From contig CAZSHG010000003.1 of the NCBI GenBank assembly GCA_964606695.1, positions 62,001-126,000 of the forward strand: a stretch of DNA of 64,000 bases, in the 5' to 3' direction. Each line of letters starts with the position of its first letter. The stretch's first letter is position 1. The stretch is from CAZSHG01 sp964606695 [NCBI: uncultured bacterium] (GTDB lineage: Bacteria; UBP14; UBA6098). Positions 8,958 through 19,400 of the stretch are shown piece by piece. Both the position numbers and the translations under genes were made by a program. The notes under the pieces were generated by a model. The model was not told the origin of the DNA, made no database searches, and worked only from the letters and a program-made list of their open reading frames with translations.

Positions 8958-8986
8958 TTGAGTATCTATATTCTGTCGAATAATGC
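8958..8986 (+). promoter_or_regulatory. Candidate sigma-70 promoter for sppA
   Basis: TTGAGT, a 17-base spacer and TAATGC, about 15 bases before the sppA ATG. A TTGGAGG ribosome-binding site lies at 8991-8997. Confidence 0.4.
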
Positions 8987-9001
8987 TTAATTGGAGGCGA
9001 A

Positions 9002-11446
9002 ATGAAAACGACCCTGTCTATCTTATCTTTTCTTTGCCTGATAGCCTTGCAAATTTGCATAGCTCAGGGACCGGCATGGGGCGTAGCTACGGTGGACGAT
9101 CTTCGAGGTTTACGCCTTAATCCCGCCTATCTCGGGTTAGGTCACGGCGTAGAAACAGCTATCACAGCCAGTTTCAGCACCGATACCCTGACCGAAATGG
9201 ATATCACAAATCACCACGGTTTCCTGATGAATATGGGCGGCTTTGGATGGGGATATCAACGCGAAAGAGACCTCTACCGATGGACTCTCGGCGCGGGTTT
9301 TGGCGATAGAACCTTTGGGATAGGCTATTTGCGAACATGGACTTCATCCGATGAATGGGGCGACGGATGGCGAAATGGATGGATACTCGGCCTTAACGCG
9401 CGACCCTATGAATTCATTTCCGTGGGTTATTCATACAACAACACTCCGGAATATCGCGGCCTGCACACTATGGGAATCGGTCTGCGTCCCGCAACATGGC
9501 GGGTAACATTCTTCGGTGAAATAGCCAAGCCGGACGACACGCCCTGGGACGATTTCTTCGAAGGAGATTGGGAAAACAAAATCTTTTACGCAGTCGGCGG
9601 AGAATTGCATATCGTAAACGGAGTCAGGCTGTTCGGGCGTTACGACTATTTCGGGGATAATACGTATCCCCCCATTTTCGATTGCGAAATGATGATGACG
9701 GAACCTGAAGTCGTCGATAATTTCACGTTGGGTGTCCGTCTCGACAATCCCTTCAGCGGCATTGGATTTGAAACTCTTAGTGGCGTTGACAATAACTGGG
9801 ACATATTCTCGATTTACTCCACGGCGAGCACTAAACGATTGCCGAGCATCATTCCTGTTCCAAAACATGCGCTACGCATGGATTTGACGGGTAACTATGT
9901 TGAAAACCCCCGCTCATCTTTATTTGGCGCGCGAGGGAAACCATTCTCCCGCCTCGTCCGCACACTCGACGACGCCGCCGAAGACAATGAAATCGACGGC
10001 CTTATTATCCGATGGAGGAATCCCTCACTCAGCTACGCGCAAATAGAAGAATTGCGCAACGTCCTGTTGAAATTCAAAGCAAACGAGAAACCAGTCGTTA
10101 TATATGCCGATTATCTGGGCAACGTCTCGTATTATTTTGCCAGCGTCGCGGATTTTTTGGCGATATCCCCCACCGGCGGCGGAGTTAATATCCTCGGCCT
10201 CCGCGCGAACATGACATTCTTCAAAGGAACCCTCGACAAAATAGGAATCCAGGCGGATTTTCTCCACGCCGGCAAATACAAATCCGCTATGGAGATGCTC
10301 ATGCGAGAGGAACCATCCGAATTCGCCGAAAAAAACATGAACGAGATACTCGACGCTCTGGACAAGGTTTTCGTCGAGGGAATCGCTTCGGCTCGCGGTT
10401 TATCGCCGGACGAAGTCCGCGAAATAATCGATAACGGCCCATATACAGACCTCGAAGCGGTAGAACTCGGCCTGGTCGATAGCCTTATGTATTGGGACGA
10501 ATTCGATGAATACGTTAAAAAAGAACGCGATATGAAAACCTCCCCCATCGGCGTTTATGCCTTCCAGGAGAAAAGGTCAGTCGAGTGGGGCGAACCTGAT
10601 CGTATCGCGGTCATCGTCATCGACGGCAGTATCATTTACGGCAAGGGCGGCGTGGGAGGATTTTTCGGCGGTAACCGAACCGGAAACGAGGAAATCGTAT
10701 CGGCGATTAACACTGCTAAAAACAATAACTCGGTTAAAGGGATTTTACTGCGAGTCGATTCTGGCGGTGGAAGTGCAGTCGCCAGCGATTTGATGGCGCA
10801 TGCATTATCAAAAGCCGCCGAGGAAAAACCGGTGGTTGTTAGTATGGGCGGAGCCGCGGCAAGCGGCGGTTATTTCGTATCGGCACCCGGATACAAAATC
10901 TTCGCCGACGGCGCGACTATAACCGGTTCGATAGGCGTCATCAGCGGAAAATTCGCCGATGACGGACTTTACAAAAAAATCGGAGTTACTCAGACAGAAT
11001 TCAAGCGTGGCGAAAATTCCGGAATATACGCCCTTTCGGATACTTTCTCTACCTCGGAGCGCGAACGAATGCAAAAATCGATCGACCGATTCTACGACAT
11101 TTTCAAGGAGAAAGTCGCCAGGGGCAGAGCGCTGGAAACCGACAGCGTAGAAACAATCGCACAGGGGCGTGTCTGGGTGGGAACCGACGCACAGGAAATA
11201 GGTCTGGTCGATTCTATCGGCGGTTTCATCGATGCCCTCGATTATCTTATCGAAAAATGCGAAGCGGAACGTAACGACCTGGAATTATGGTTCATGCCGT
11301 CGCTTACCAGTTTCAATATGATGGATTTGTTATCTCAGGTGAGGATGGAACTTCCCTTCGGAGACAAACTCCAAGACATCCCGGACTTCCCTTATGAAGA
11401 CGGTGAACCGCTCTACTTAATGCCTTACGTAATCGAAATCGAATAG
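9002..11446 (+). CDS. sppA: SppA-type signal peptide peptidase (S49) with N-terminal outer-membrane-like domain
   Basis: 814 residues. A signal peptide (LSILSFLCLIALQICIAQ) is followed by ~280 residues of alternating aromatic/Gly-rich strands (residues ~25-300), resembling an outer-membrane porin-like or PorV-like barrel rather than peptidase. Two S49 domains follow, as in the 67-kDa SppA: the first holds the general-base lysine in GKYKSA (Lys427), the second the nucleophile serine in AAASGGYF (Ser621), with GSIGVISG downstream. Both catalytic residues are present. Canonical SppA cleaves leftover signal peptides at the inner membrane; here the N-terminal extension suggests a different location or partner (inference). 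It has its own promoter and ribosome-binding site. The cupin gene follows 6 bases after the stop. Confidence 0.87.
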   Translation: MKTTLSILSFLCLIALQICIAQGPAWGVATVDDLRGLRLNPAYLGLGHGVETAITASFSTDTLTEMDITNHHGFLMNMGGFGWGYQRERDLYRWTLGAGFGDRTFGIGYLRTWTSSDEWGDGWRNGWILGLNARPYEFISVGYSYNNTPEYRGLHTMGIGLRPATWRVTFFGEIAKPDDTPWDDFFEGDWENKIFYAVGGELHIVNGVRLFGRYDYFGDNTYPPIFDCEMMMTEPEVVDNFTLGVRLDNPFSGIGFETLSGVDNNWDIFSIYSTASTKRLPSIIPVPKHALRMDLTGNYVENPRSSLFGARGKPFSRLVRTLDDAAEDNEIDGLIIRWRNPSLSYAQIEELRNVLLKFKANEKPVVIYADYLGNVSYYFASVADFLAISPTGGGVNILGLRANMTFFKGTLDKIGIQADFLHAGKYKSAMEMLMREEPSEFAEKNMNEILDALDKVFVEGIASARGLSPDEVREIIDNGPYTDLEAVELGLVDSLMYWDEFDEYVKKERDMKTSPIGVYAFQEKRSVEWGEPDRIAVIVIDGSIIYGKGGVGGFFGGNRTGNEEIVSAINTAKNNNSVKGILLRVDSGGGSAVASDLMAHALSKAAEEKPVVVSMGGAAASGGYFVSAPGYKIFADGATITGSIGVISGKFADDGLYKKIGVTQTEFKRGENSGIYALSDTFSTSERERMQKSIDRFYDIFKEKVARGRALETDSVETIAQGRVWVGTDAQEIGLVDSIGGFIDALDYLIEKCEAERNDLELWFMPSLTSFNMMDLLSQVRMELPFGDKLQDIPDFPYEDGEPLYLMPYVIEIE

Positions 11447-11452
11447 GAAATC

Positions 11453-11815
11453 ATGGAGATAATCAACCGCGACGACGTCCCGGTATTTATCACTAAAGAT
11501 GAAAGCGAAATCCGTGAGATTATGGCCCCGGCGAATAGCAGAATCGAACGGCAATCCCTTGCCGAGGCCATAGTCTATCCCGGCGACACTACCGCTACGC
11601 ATATCCACAAAACCGTTGAGGAGATTTACTACATCCTCGACGGCGAAGGCATAATGTGGCAAAACGGCGATGACCGCTCAATCCGCCCCGGCGACGCCAT
11701 CTCCAACCCGCCCGGCGTTCCGCATCGAATATCCAACACCGGAGACACCCCGCTAATCTTCCTCTGCATCTGCGCCCCCCACTACACCCACGACGACACG
11801 GTGCTACTGGAATAG
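11453..11815 (+). CDS. Small single-domain cupin protein
   Basis: 120 residues. The cupin motif 1 is present (THIHKTVEEIYYILDGEG, with the HxH and Glu metal ligands) and motif 2 carries PGVPHRI with the fourth ligand histidine and the usual ISNTGDTPL stretch. It is a cytoplasmic metal-binding beta-barrel; the substrate cannot be inferred. It lies 6 bases behind sppA and probably shares its transcript. It faces the minus-strand repeat-protein gene across a shared terminator. Confidence 0.85.
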   Translation: MEIINRDDVPVFITKDESEIREIMAPANSRIERQSLAEAIVYPGDTTATHIHKTVEEIYYILDGEGIMWQNGDDRSIRPGDAISNPPGVPHRISNTGDTPLIFLCICAPHYTHDDTVLLE

Positions 11816-11947
11816 ACAGAGGCAAAGTTGCACATACAAATGTAAACTCTTCTCGTCCCATAGCTCCGGCTATGCGATGAAATTGCGCCCTCTGCTTCGC
11901 TTCGATTGGAACTGCTGGAGTAGGTGTTCCTTACGCATCCCGACATC

Positions 11948-11981
11948 AAAAAAGGCCCGGCATTAACCCGCCGAGCCTTTT
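11948..11981. terminator. Bidirectional terminator between cupin and surface-protein genes
   Basis: AAAAGGC-c-CGGC, an 8-base loop, then GCCG-a-GCCTTTT. The stem is flanked by A-runs on the left and T-runs on the right, so it can act on both converging transcripts. The rest of 11816-11947 shows no gene or motif I can support. Confidence 0.75.
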
Positions 11982-12004
11982 CCTTTTCGGACAAAGGAGA
12001 AGTT

Positions 12005-15000
12005 CTATTTTATCAGCAGAACCCTTCGCGAGTAGCCTTCGCCATCGTGGACGATTCTAACGAGATAAACTCCACTCGATATACCATCCGGTTGCCAGAC
12101 CGTGATATATTCGCCCTTCGACATGCTACGATTTTCGATAGTCTCGACCAGACGGCCATTGACGTCGTAGGCTTCGATTCTGACCTCGCCCGGCGTAACT
12201 ATATTATATCTTATCGCGCAAGCCGAATTGAACGGATTCGGCGCGATTCCGTTCAGTTCGAAATCGTGGGCCCGAAGGTCCTTTTCCGGAATATTTGTGT
12301 ATTCGACAAGGGTCAGATTCACCTCGGAAGACCCGCTGACAACCACATCCCAGCCGCTGGAAACAGGCTCATAGCCTACCAAATCGGGGATTAGACGATA
12401 AGTCCCGGCTTCCAGATTCTCGAACTCGTAAAATCCGGTGTTGTCGCTGACCGATGCGGATACGAACTGCTCCGTTACGGCATCAAGCAGATAAACGCGG
12501 ACGCCTCGTTCCGCCGTGGTCATCACCGTTCTGGCGGAGCTATCGGAGAAGACAAAGCCGAATATCCTGAAATCGCCGCCTCCCGGCATCGCCGGAATAA
12601 GTTCGATGTCGAGACCGCCAATAGGAGCTCCTGCAACGACAACCGTTTCCGCCGACGCCCAGAACATTCCGCCGCCGTAGAAGCCGGGAATATAGCTTTC
12701 ACGGAAGGCCAGAATAATAAACTCGCCGTCGGGCAAATCGAGAGAATATTCCCCCATCGGATTAGTGATTGTCGCACTTTCTATCTCGTCATCCTCGCTG
12801 GAAATCGCGACTACATAAGCCGCTTCGATTGGGCCGTCTCCGGCTTCAGTGATAATTCCCGACACGGAGAACATCGCGCCGCCGCCGGGGATAGGCACCA
12901 TGTGGAGGGTATCGAGGATGACTGTGGAGGGCGATGTCGAATCGACTACGATGGGATCGGCGAAAAGGAGGTCGTGGCGGTCGCGATAGAACACGGGATG
13001 ATAATCCATGTCCGGGTCGAAAGCGCCTATGGTGTAAACTCCGGGATAGACCTCGATTTCATATCCGCCGCCGGGGCCGGTAGTGTCGATAAGCCCCGGA
13101 ATTGGCGAGCCGAGGTAATTGAACACCTGAACCACGATGTTTTCGAGAGGATCGTCGGTGTCGATGTCCACGATTAGGCCGTGAAGGATGTGAGTGTCCG
13201 TGGCGGGATCGATTATCGAATACTCGAGATCCCATACGTTCAGATTCGGCCCGCAATACTCGGAGGAAACATTGTCGCGCATGCCGAAGATTATTGTAAC
13301 TTCGTTTCCGGGAGCAAGGACGAGGGTGGGGTCGAGGATTTCGAGGTCGATTTCGAGGATCGGTTCGTCGAAAACAATTCCCGGTTCGTCAAGATTATGA
13401 GTGCCGGCAGGAACGCCGTCGATGAACAACTGCAGAGTGCTCGATTCCAAATCGACTCCGGAAGCCGTCGGAGGCTCGCCGAGATGAATACTTATCACGG
13501 TCGATTCTGCGGGCACCGATGCGCCGTCGAAAGGATATATCGCATACGATACGGGCGGTGTTTTGTCGATGGTGAATTCTAATCTGCCATCGTCAATATC
13601 GCCGACTTCTACGACGTGAACGCCATCTGGCCAGGGGGTGGCGGGGGTATAAGTGATCGTGTCTCCGCTGATTGAGAGTTCGTCGTCCACACCGAGGACA
13701 TAAAATCCCCAATCGACATAGACCACAAGGCCCGGTGGAATTTCCGGCTCGACAACGAACACGACTTCCTGCAGGGAGCAGGCGCAGAAGTATTCGAGGG
13801 GGGTCAGGAAGGTGACCCCATCCTCAATTGAGAACCCGACCTCTCCGTGCGTCACATTCGAATCGCAGTCCTGAATAAACCACTCCGCGAAGATATCTTC
13901 ACCAACTGGCCAACCTTCGGGAGGCGAATATTCAATCGATATCCGAGGATTATCGCTTAAATCGAACTCTACATCCGCAGGTCCGATAGCCACGGAATCA
14001 GAATCGGACAGCATATATATTATCCCGCCATGGAAAGACAGAGTATCCCAACAAATCGTCAAGCATGTTGGATCGAGGGGACCGAAAGTCATAATCAGCG
14101 GTTGATCCGTTTCAACATCATGAGTCCAAGATGCAGGAGTCGAACTTATAAAATGGGGCGAACAATCAACGATACTATCCGCTTCTACTTGGAAGTGAAT
14201 TCCACTACCCGTAAAAACACCGTAGCAGTCTGCAATTCTCCAGAAGCCAATTACGGTAGCTCCTTCTGGCCATCCCCCCGGATAATCGTATTCTATTGTG
14301 ATGTTCGGGTAATCCGCGAAGGAGAAACCACCATAAACCGCTGTTGTTTCGACAATTCCGGCATATGAGATTTCCAGAGCACCCTCGAAACTCATCGTAT
14401 CCCAACACATTGATGTGCATAAAGTATCAGCAGGCCCAAAGACCATAGTTATCGGGTGATCGACCGAAACATCCGTAGCCCCAGTCGGCGGCGAAACCTC
14501 GATGAACAGAGGGTCGCAATCTCCGGTAGTAGTATCGGAGGTTGAGTCTGACAATATCAAGAAATGTGTTAACCCATTAGCCCGATTACTATCACAATCG
14601 CTGATTGCGAAACGGGCGCTGATACTCGGTCCAAAGGACCATGACGGTTCAGGAGTATAGGTAATTCCAACATTGGGCGATACACTGAAATCGAATTCGA
14701 CATCACCGGGGTCAAGATATATCGTGTCCATCATTCCAGGAAACCCCATAGTAATAATACCCTCGAAACTCGCCGTATCGACGCACAATGTCGAGCATAC
14801 CGGATTAAAGGGGCCGAAAATCATCGTTACAGGATGTGCAGAATCCATTACAGTCTCTCCCGGTTCCGGAATTGCCTCCACGAAGGTTATTTCACAATCC
14901 GGCGACGGGATTGTATCCTCAAGCACATGGAAATAAATATTTCCGTCTTCGAGAATGCTGTCGCAGGTCGCGATAACCCATCCGCCGTGAATCATTGCGC

Positions 15001-16135
15001 CATAAGGCCAATCTCCGGGGTGATGATACTCGATACCGATTTGCGGATAATCGCCGAACCAGAATTCGACATCTCCCGGCCCGATTTCGACTGTATCCGC
15101 CATTCCGCCGTGCATAACTGTCAGCCATCCGTGGAAACTCGTCGTGTCCCAGCAAATCGTTGTGCAGGCTGGATCCGCGGGGCCGAATACCATATTTATT
15201 CCGTGTCCGACGGGGACTTCCCACGCGCCCATTGGCGGAGCTACCTCGACGAACTCCGGCGAACAGTCGGGTTCGACTCCACCGCCGATACTAAAGTAGG
15301 TATTCCCGTGCGCACGCGTATCGCCGCAATCGCTGACATGGAATCCGGCGTTTATTGTCGCGCCGGCGGGCCAATCCACATGATGATCGTAAATAACCTC
15401 GACTATCGGCCAGTCCGCGTAGTTCCAGGTAACGTCGTCCGGGTCGAGATATATCGTGTCCGGCGGCATCCCAGGAACGCCCACAAACAGAGCACCCTCG
15501 AAGGTTGAAGTGTCTATACAGAAAGTCGTGCAGGCGGGATCGGAAGGCCCGAACCACATCGAAATATTAGCGTCGGGAGGAACCGAACCGGAACCCGCAG
15601 AAGGCGTGGCTTCCATGAAAACTATATCGCAATCCGGTTCCGTAGGTTCGGTTGTATCCGGTTCCACATGGAAATAGATACTGCCGTCTGCCCACTCGCT
15701 GTCGCAGGTCGCTATTGCCCATCCGCCGTGAACTTCTGCGCCATAAGGCCAGTCTTCGGGATAATGATATTCTATTCCGATTTCAGGATACTCTCCGAGC
15801 CAGAATCCAACATCGCCAGGGCCTACTTCGACCGTATCCACTCCGCCTTCGTGGATTATATTCAGCCAGCCGTGGAAACTCAGCGTATCCCAGCAAATAG
15901 TCGTGCAGGCTGGATCCGCGGGGCCGAATACCATATTTATTCCGTGTCCGACGGGGACTTCCCACGCGCCCATTACAGGGCTTATAGAATAAGGTATAGG
16001 ATCGCATGGCTCCGGTTGAGCCATCGCGGGTGAACTCAGAACAAGTAAACCCAGGATGATCGAAAGCATGGCGGAACCTAAAAAGGCCGCACCAACTGCG
16101 ATCTCCAGTATGTCTGATCTCTTTTTGGCATGCAT
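12005..16135 (-). CDS. Secreted repeat protein: six Ig-like repeats, carboxypeptidase-regulatory-like domains, sorting C-terminus
   Basis: 1,376 residues. The ATG is supported by AGGAGG 7 bases upstream and an N-terminal signal sequence (ILGLLVLSSPAMAQ). Residues ~44-770 hold six tandem ~120-residue Ig-like units, each opening near a DC(D/S/E)xxF motif, with MxFGPxDPxC and CxDTxSF signatures and internal cysteines that could form disulphides. Two further Ig-like modules follow, one with a CGPN motif. Three carboxypeptidase-regulatory-like beta domains (NPMGEYSLDLPDGEF, NTGFYEFENLEAGTYRL) come next. The last ~80 residues are a FlgD-like / type IX secretion-type C-terminal domain (APNPFNSA to the C-terminal VLLIK). 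The protein is likely exported and surface-attached or released. It is preceded by a sigma-54 promoter and dyad sites. Confidence 0.82.
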   Translation of the reverse strand: MHAKKRSDILEIAVGAAFLGSAMLSIILGLLVLSSPAMAQPEPCDPIPYSISPVMGAWEVPVGHGINMVFGPADPACTTICWDTLSFHGWLNIIHEGGVDTVEVGPGDVGFWLGEYPEIGIEYHYPEDWPYGAEVHGGWAIATCDSEWADGSIYFHVEPDTTEPTEPDCDIVFMEATPSAGSGSVPPDANISMWFGPSDPACTTFCIDTSTFEGALFVGVPGMPPDTIYLDPDDVTWNYADWPIVEVIYDHHVDWPAGATINAGFHVSDCGDTRAHGNTYFSIGGGVEPDCSPEFVEVAPPMGAWEVPVGHGINMVFGPADPACTTICWDTTSFHGWLTVMHGGMADTVEIGPGDVEFWFGDYPQIGIEYHHPGDWPYGAMIHGGWVIATCDSILEDGNIYFHVLEDTIPSPDCEITFVEAIPEPGETVMDSAHPVTMIFGPFNPVCSTLCVDTASFEGIITMGFPGMMDTIYLDPGDVEFDFSVSPNVGITYTPEPSWSFGPSISARFAISDCDSNRANGLTHFLILSDSTSDTTTGDCDPLFIEVSPPTGATDVSVDHPITMVFGPADTLCTSMCWDTMSFEGALEISYAGIVETTAVYGGFSFADYPNITIEYDYPGGWPEGATVIGFWRIADCYGVFTGSGIHFQVEADSIVDCSPHFISSTPASWTHDVETDQPLIMTFGPLDPTCLTICWDTLSFHGGIIYMLSDSDSVAIGPADVEFDLSDNPRISIEYSPPEGWPVGEDIFAEWFIQDCDSNVTHGEVGFSIEDGVTFLTPLEYFCACSLQEVVFVVEPEIPPGLVVYVDWGFYVLGVDDELSISGDTITYTPATPWPDGVHVVEVGDIDDGRLEFTIDKTPPVSYAIYPFDGASVPAESTVISIHLGEPPTASGVDLESSTLQLFIDGVPAGTHNLDEPGIVFDEPILEIDLEILDPTLVLAPGNEVTIIFGMRDNVSSEYCGPNLNVWDLEYSIIDPATDTHILHGLIVDIDTDDPLENIVVQVFNYLGSPIPGLIDTTGPGGGYEIEVYPGVYTIGAFDPDMDYHPVFYRDRHDLLFADPIVVDSTSPSTVILDTLHMVPIPGGGAMFSVSGIITEAGDGPIEAAYVVAISSEDDEIESATITNPMGEYSLDLPDGEFIILAFRESYIPGFYGGGMFWASAETVVVAGAPIGGLDIELIPAMPGGGDFRIFGFVFSDSSARTVMTTAERGVRVYLLDAVTEQFVSASVSDNTGFYEFENLEAGTYRLIPDLVGYEPVSSGWDVVVSGSSEVNLTLVEYTNIPEKDLRAHDFELNGIAPNPFNSACAIRYNIVTPGEVRIEAYDVNGRLVETIENRSMSKGEYITVWQPDGISSGVYLVRIVHDGEGYSRRVLLIK
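15162..15233. repeat. 72-bp exact intragenic repeat, copy A
   Basis: Identical over 72 bases to 15903-15974. Encodes the GAWEVPVG...DPACTTIC part of the third Ig-like unit. The copies are 741 bp (247 codons) apart, equal to two repeat units. Confidence 0.95.
15903..15974. repeat. 72-bp exact intragenic repeat, copy B
   Basis: Second copy of the 72-base identity, in the first Ig-like unit of the same gene. It shows that a two-unit block was duplicated recently or is kept identical by gene conversion. Confidence 0.95.
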
Positions 16136-16180
16136 TTTATTACCTCCTCGAAATAATTTTGCGCTCCGAACTTCATTAAC

Positions 16181-16195
16181 GCATCATTCATGCCA
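16181..16195 (-). promoter_or_regulatory. Sigma-54 (-24/-12) promoter for the surface repeat protein
   Basis: Reading the minus strand, TGGCATGAATGATGC matches the sigma-54 consensus TGGCACG-N4-TTGC at all but two of its defined positions. The invariant GG and GC are separated by exactly 10 bases. The start point would be near 16169, about 34 bases before the ATG, leaving room for the AGGAGG at 16142-16147. It is next to a gene whose product has a GAFTGA sigma-54 contact motif. Confidence 0.78.
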
Positions 16196-16283
16196 ATTGA
16201 CCGATAATCCTTGCATTCGATTGATATACAATGCCTTATATCATTTCTAAGCATTTATGTTTTACTGAACGAAGCCACATAAG

Positions 16284-16301
16284 TGTTAGTAATTTATAAC
16301 A
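16284..16301. promoter_or_regulatory. Dyad operator/enhancer site a
   Basis: TGTTAG-TAATTT-ATAACA. One of five TGTTAN-N6-NTAACA sites around the regulator gene. Centred about 123 bp upstream of the predicted sigma-54 start site, a typical enhancer distance. Confidence 0.7.
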
Positions 16302-16361
16302 TATTCAATTCTATTACTCCTTATTCTGTTATATAATAAAGAGTTATGAGCATTACAAAAC

Positions 16362-16379
16362 TGTTATAATTTTACAACA
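16362..16379. promoter_or_regulatory. Dyad operator/enhancer site b
   Basis: TGTTAT-AATTTT-ACAACA, with one mismatch in the right arm. Centred about 200 bp upstream of the sigma-54 start. It lies 22 bp (two helical turns) from site c. Confidence 0.6.
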
Positions 16380-16383
16380 TATG

Positions 16384-16401
16384 TGTTACTCTTTTGTAAC
16401 A
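16384..16401. promoter_or_regulatory. Dyad operator/enhancer site c (overlaps regulator 3' end)
   Basis: TGTTAC-TCTTTT-GTAACA, perfectly symmetric arms. It overlaps the last codons and stop of the regulator gene. Its 22-bp spacing from site b would put two dimers on the same face of the helix. Confidence 0.7.
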
Positions 16402-19400
16402 ATGCCGTATTTTGAAAGCAACTGATGCAACTGCGAACGGTTTATCTTAAAGGCTCTGGCCGATTCCGCGACGTTCCAATCGTGCGCTTTGAGTAACTCT
16501 TGTAAAACCTGTTCTTCCATCGCCGAGATGATTTCCGATTTACGATTCTGCAATTCGGGCCAGCTTTCGGGAAGATTGTCCAACGTGATTTCTTCGCGCG
16601 ACGCTTTTTGTATCTTAACCGGCAGATCCTCGATTCGTATTGTCTTGCCCGTAGCGAACAACACAACCTCCTCGATAACCGACGAAAGTTCCCTGATGTT
16701 TCCATACCACGGATACGCGCTCAACAGAGACAGCGCCGATCTGGATATCGAGGCAACGTCACGGTTGAATTTCTCGTTCGCCTCGACAAGGAAATGCGCG
16801 ACCAATTCCGGAATATCGTCGCGACGTTCCCGCAACGGCGGTATGTTAATCCGAACCCCGGATATCCTATAAAATAGATCACTGCGCAGTTTATTTTCCT
16901 TTATAGCTTCTTCCGGGTCGAGGTTGGTTGCGCTCAACATTCTAACGTCGATATCGATTTCGCCCGAACCGCCCAAACGGCTGATTTTCTTCGATTCGAG
17001 GACACGTAGCAGTTTGGCCTGCAAACTTATAGGCATTTCGGCGATTTCATCGAGGAAAACGGTTCCGCCCTCGGCTTGTTCAAACCGACCGATATGTTGA
17101 GAATCGGCCCCTGTGAAAGCTCCCTTTTCATGGCCGAATAGTTCGCTTTCCAGGAGCGTCTCCGGCAAGGCCGCACAGTTAACCGCGACGAATAGCCCGT
17201 TATTCCTCGAACTGCCCGTGTGAATTGCGCGTGCTACCAATTCCTTGCCAACCCCCGTTTCGCCTGTAATAAGCACCGAAACGTTCTGGGGAGCCACAAC
17301 CGCGAGCCGCCGTTTTATCTCGACAGTCTTCTCGCTATTTCCTATTATATCCGCACTGTATCTCCCTGCGAAATCGTCGGCGAGCCTTTTCTTTTCCGCA
17401 CGAAGCGCATCGAATCTTTCCGCGTTTCTAAGCGCCACCGCGGCCTGATCCGCCAGCGCGGATATTATATCCAGTTTCCGCCTGTCGAAACTGCCGCGGC
17501 CTATACGTGAATCTGCGTAAATTAAAGCCTGGATCTTTCCTTCGGCGTCCTTAACCGGAACACACAACGCCATCGTCAGTTCCATGTCGATTATCGACGA
17601 CCGGGACGAGAGTTCCGAATCGTCCCCGATATCCTCCGAAAAATTGGCTTCGCCGGCAGTGAGGACTTCTTCAACCAATCCGTGAGAATATGAAATTTCG
17701 CTTTTCTCGATTCTCTCGCCCTCAGCCGTAACGGCCAATAAAGGCTCCGCTCCCCCTTTTTCCACGATAATAAAGATGCCGCGTTCAGCACCCGTCAGTT
17801 CAATCGTAGCAGAGAGTATCTTCGACAGGAGTTCGCCGGTATCGAGTGTCGAATTCATCGCTTTGATAATGGGCAACAATCGTGCAAAATCCCCGGAGGC
17901 GGTCAAATTAGGACTCTCGAGTTTTTTCTTCAGTTCGGCAATCCTGTCGAGGAAATCCTCGTTGCCGAGTTCCTTGAACCTCGAATTCGCGCTGGATAAC
18001 GCATGTCGTCCAGCCGCGATATCCTCGGTAGCGAGGTAGAATTTCGCACGGAAATAATCGCTAAGGGCCAGCGGATATGGATCCCCGCTCTGGACGATAT
18101 CCGTAGTCCTATCGAGATATCTGCGGGCGGTTTCATAATTTTTAGCGCTAATGAAATACTCGAATGCGAGAGTGTTTGCCGCCGTTGCCAGGTGTTCCAT
18201 ATCCTCTTCGACAGCTTCTTCTACGATCTTTTCGAGCCGCGGTATATCCTCCTTCGAAATACTCTTCTTTCCCGATATTTCCATAAAATCGAGCGCTGGA
18301 CGTAGCTCGCTGTAATTATGCATGTTTCGGGGGATTTCTGGTAGTTTGCGATGGAGACCGGTCAGCAACGCATACTCGATGGCAAACGCTATCGATTCCT
18401 CTTTGTCCAGAAATCTTATCGCGGAACCGACATTCGAAATGGCCGCTACCGCTTCGGGATACTCTCCGCGGATTCTGTGCAAAGTCGCCCTGGCTATATA
18501 TGTCGCTCCGATCGCCCTTTTGCCTAATTTTTCGGCGATTTCCTCGGCCTCATCCAGGGCTTTGTTGGCGAGATGCGTCCTTGCCTGTTTTCGATATATC
18601 TCCGCGAGACTCAATAGTGCGCGAAACAGGAATTGCCCGAAACCTTCGTCGCGGGCTATTGAGGCAGAGTTCAGGATCTTCGGTAGCGCTCCTGTGAAAT
18701 CCCCGTCCGCTATATCCAGTTGGCCGAGATTAAGTCCTATAACACATTTAGCGAGGGCGTTATCGAGGTCTTCCGCGATTACGGAGGCCTTCTCGTAGTG
18801 TTTTCGAGCCTTTTCGGTTTCCTTCATCACCTGGTAAGCGCCGGCAATATTAACCATATCGAAGAGCCGACCTTTTCTGTTTTCGACCGATTTGTGTGCA
18901 TTTATGGCTCTCTCATATAATTCGATTGCGCGTTCGGGATCGCCGCCCTCGAAATAAGTTACTCCTATATCGCTCAATATCGATGCCACCTGATCGGCGT
19001 CGCCCGCCTGTTCGGCGATTGCCATCGCCCTGTAATAAGCCTCGCGCGCGCCTTCGAAATCGCCCATGTATTTCCGCGAAAGGCCTAACCTCTTGGCGGC
19101 TTTTATCGAAATTGAGACTTCCGGAGAACATTCGATAATATCGACCAGCGCTTCGAAAGCCTCCGCGGCCTCGCGGTATCGAAGGGATTTTATATATCCA
19201 GTTCCGCCATCAAACAGTGGATTGAAAGCACTTTCCTTCTCTCCGGCTTTGATCAAATTTATCCCGGCACGAAACAGATTATGTGGAGTCCCGTCCAATT
19301 CGAGATACGCCGAACCTATTCGCTTATAAACCTGCTCCCGCTCTCTCGCGGAAACGAGTTCATCTATATTATCGGCGAGTTCGCCGGTGGGCTTGTAATA

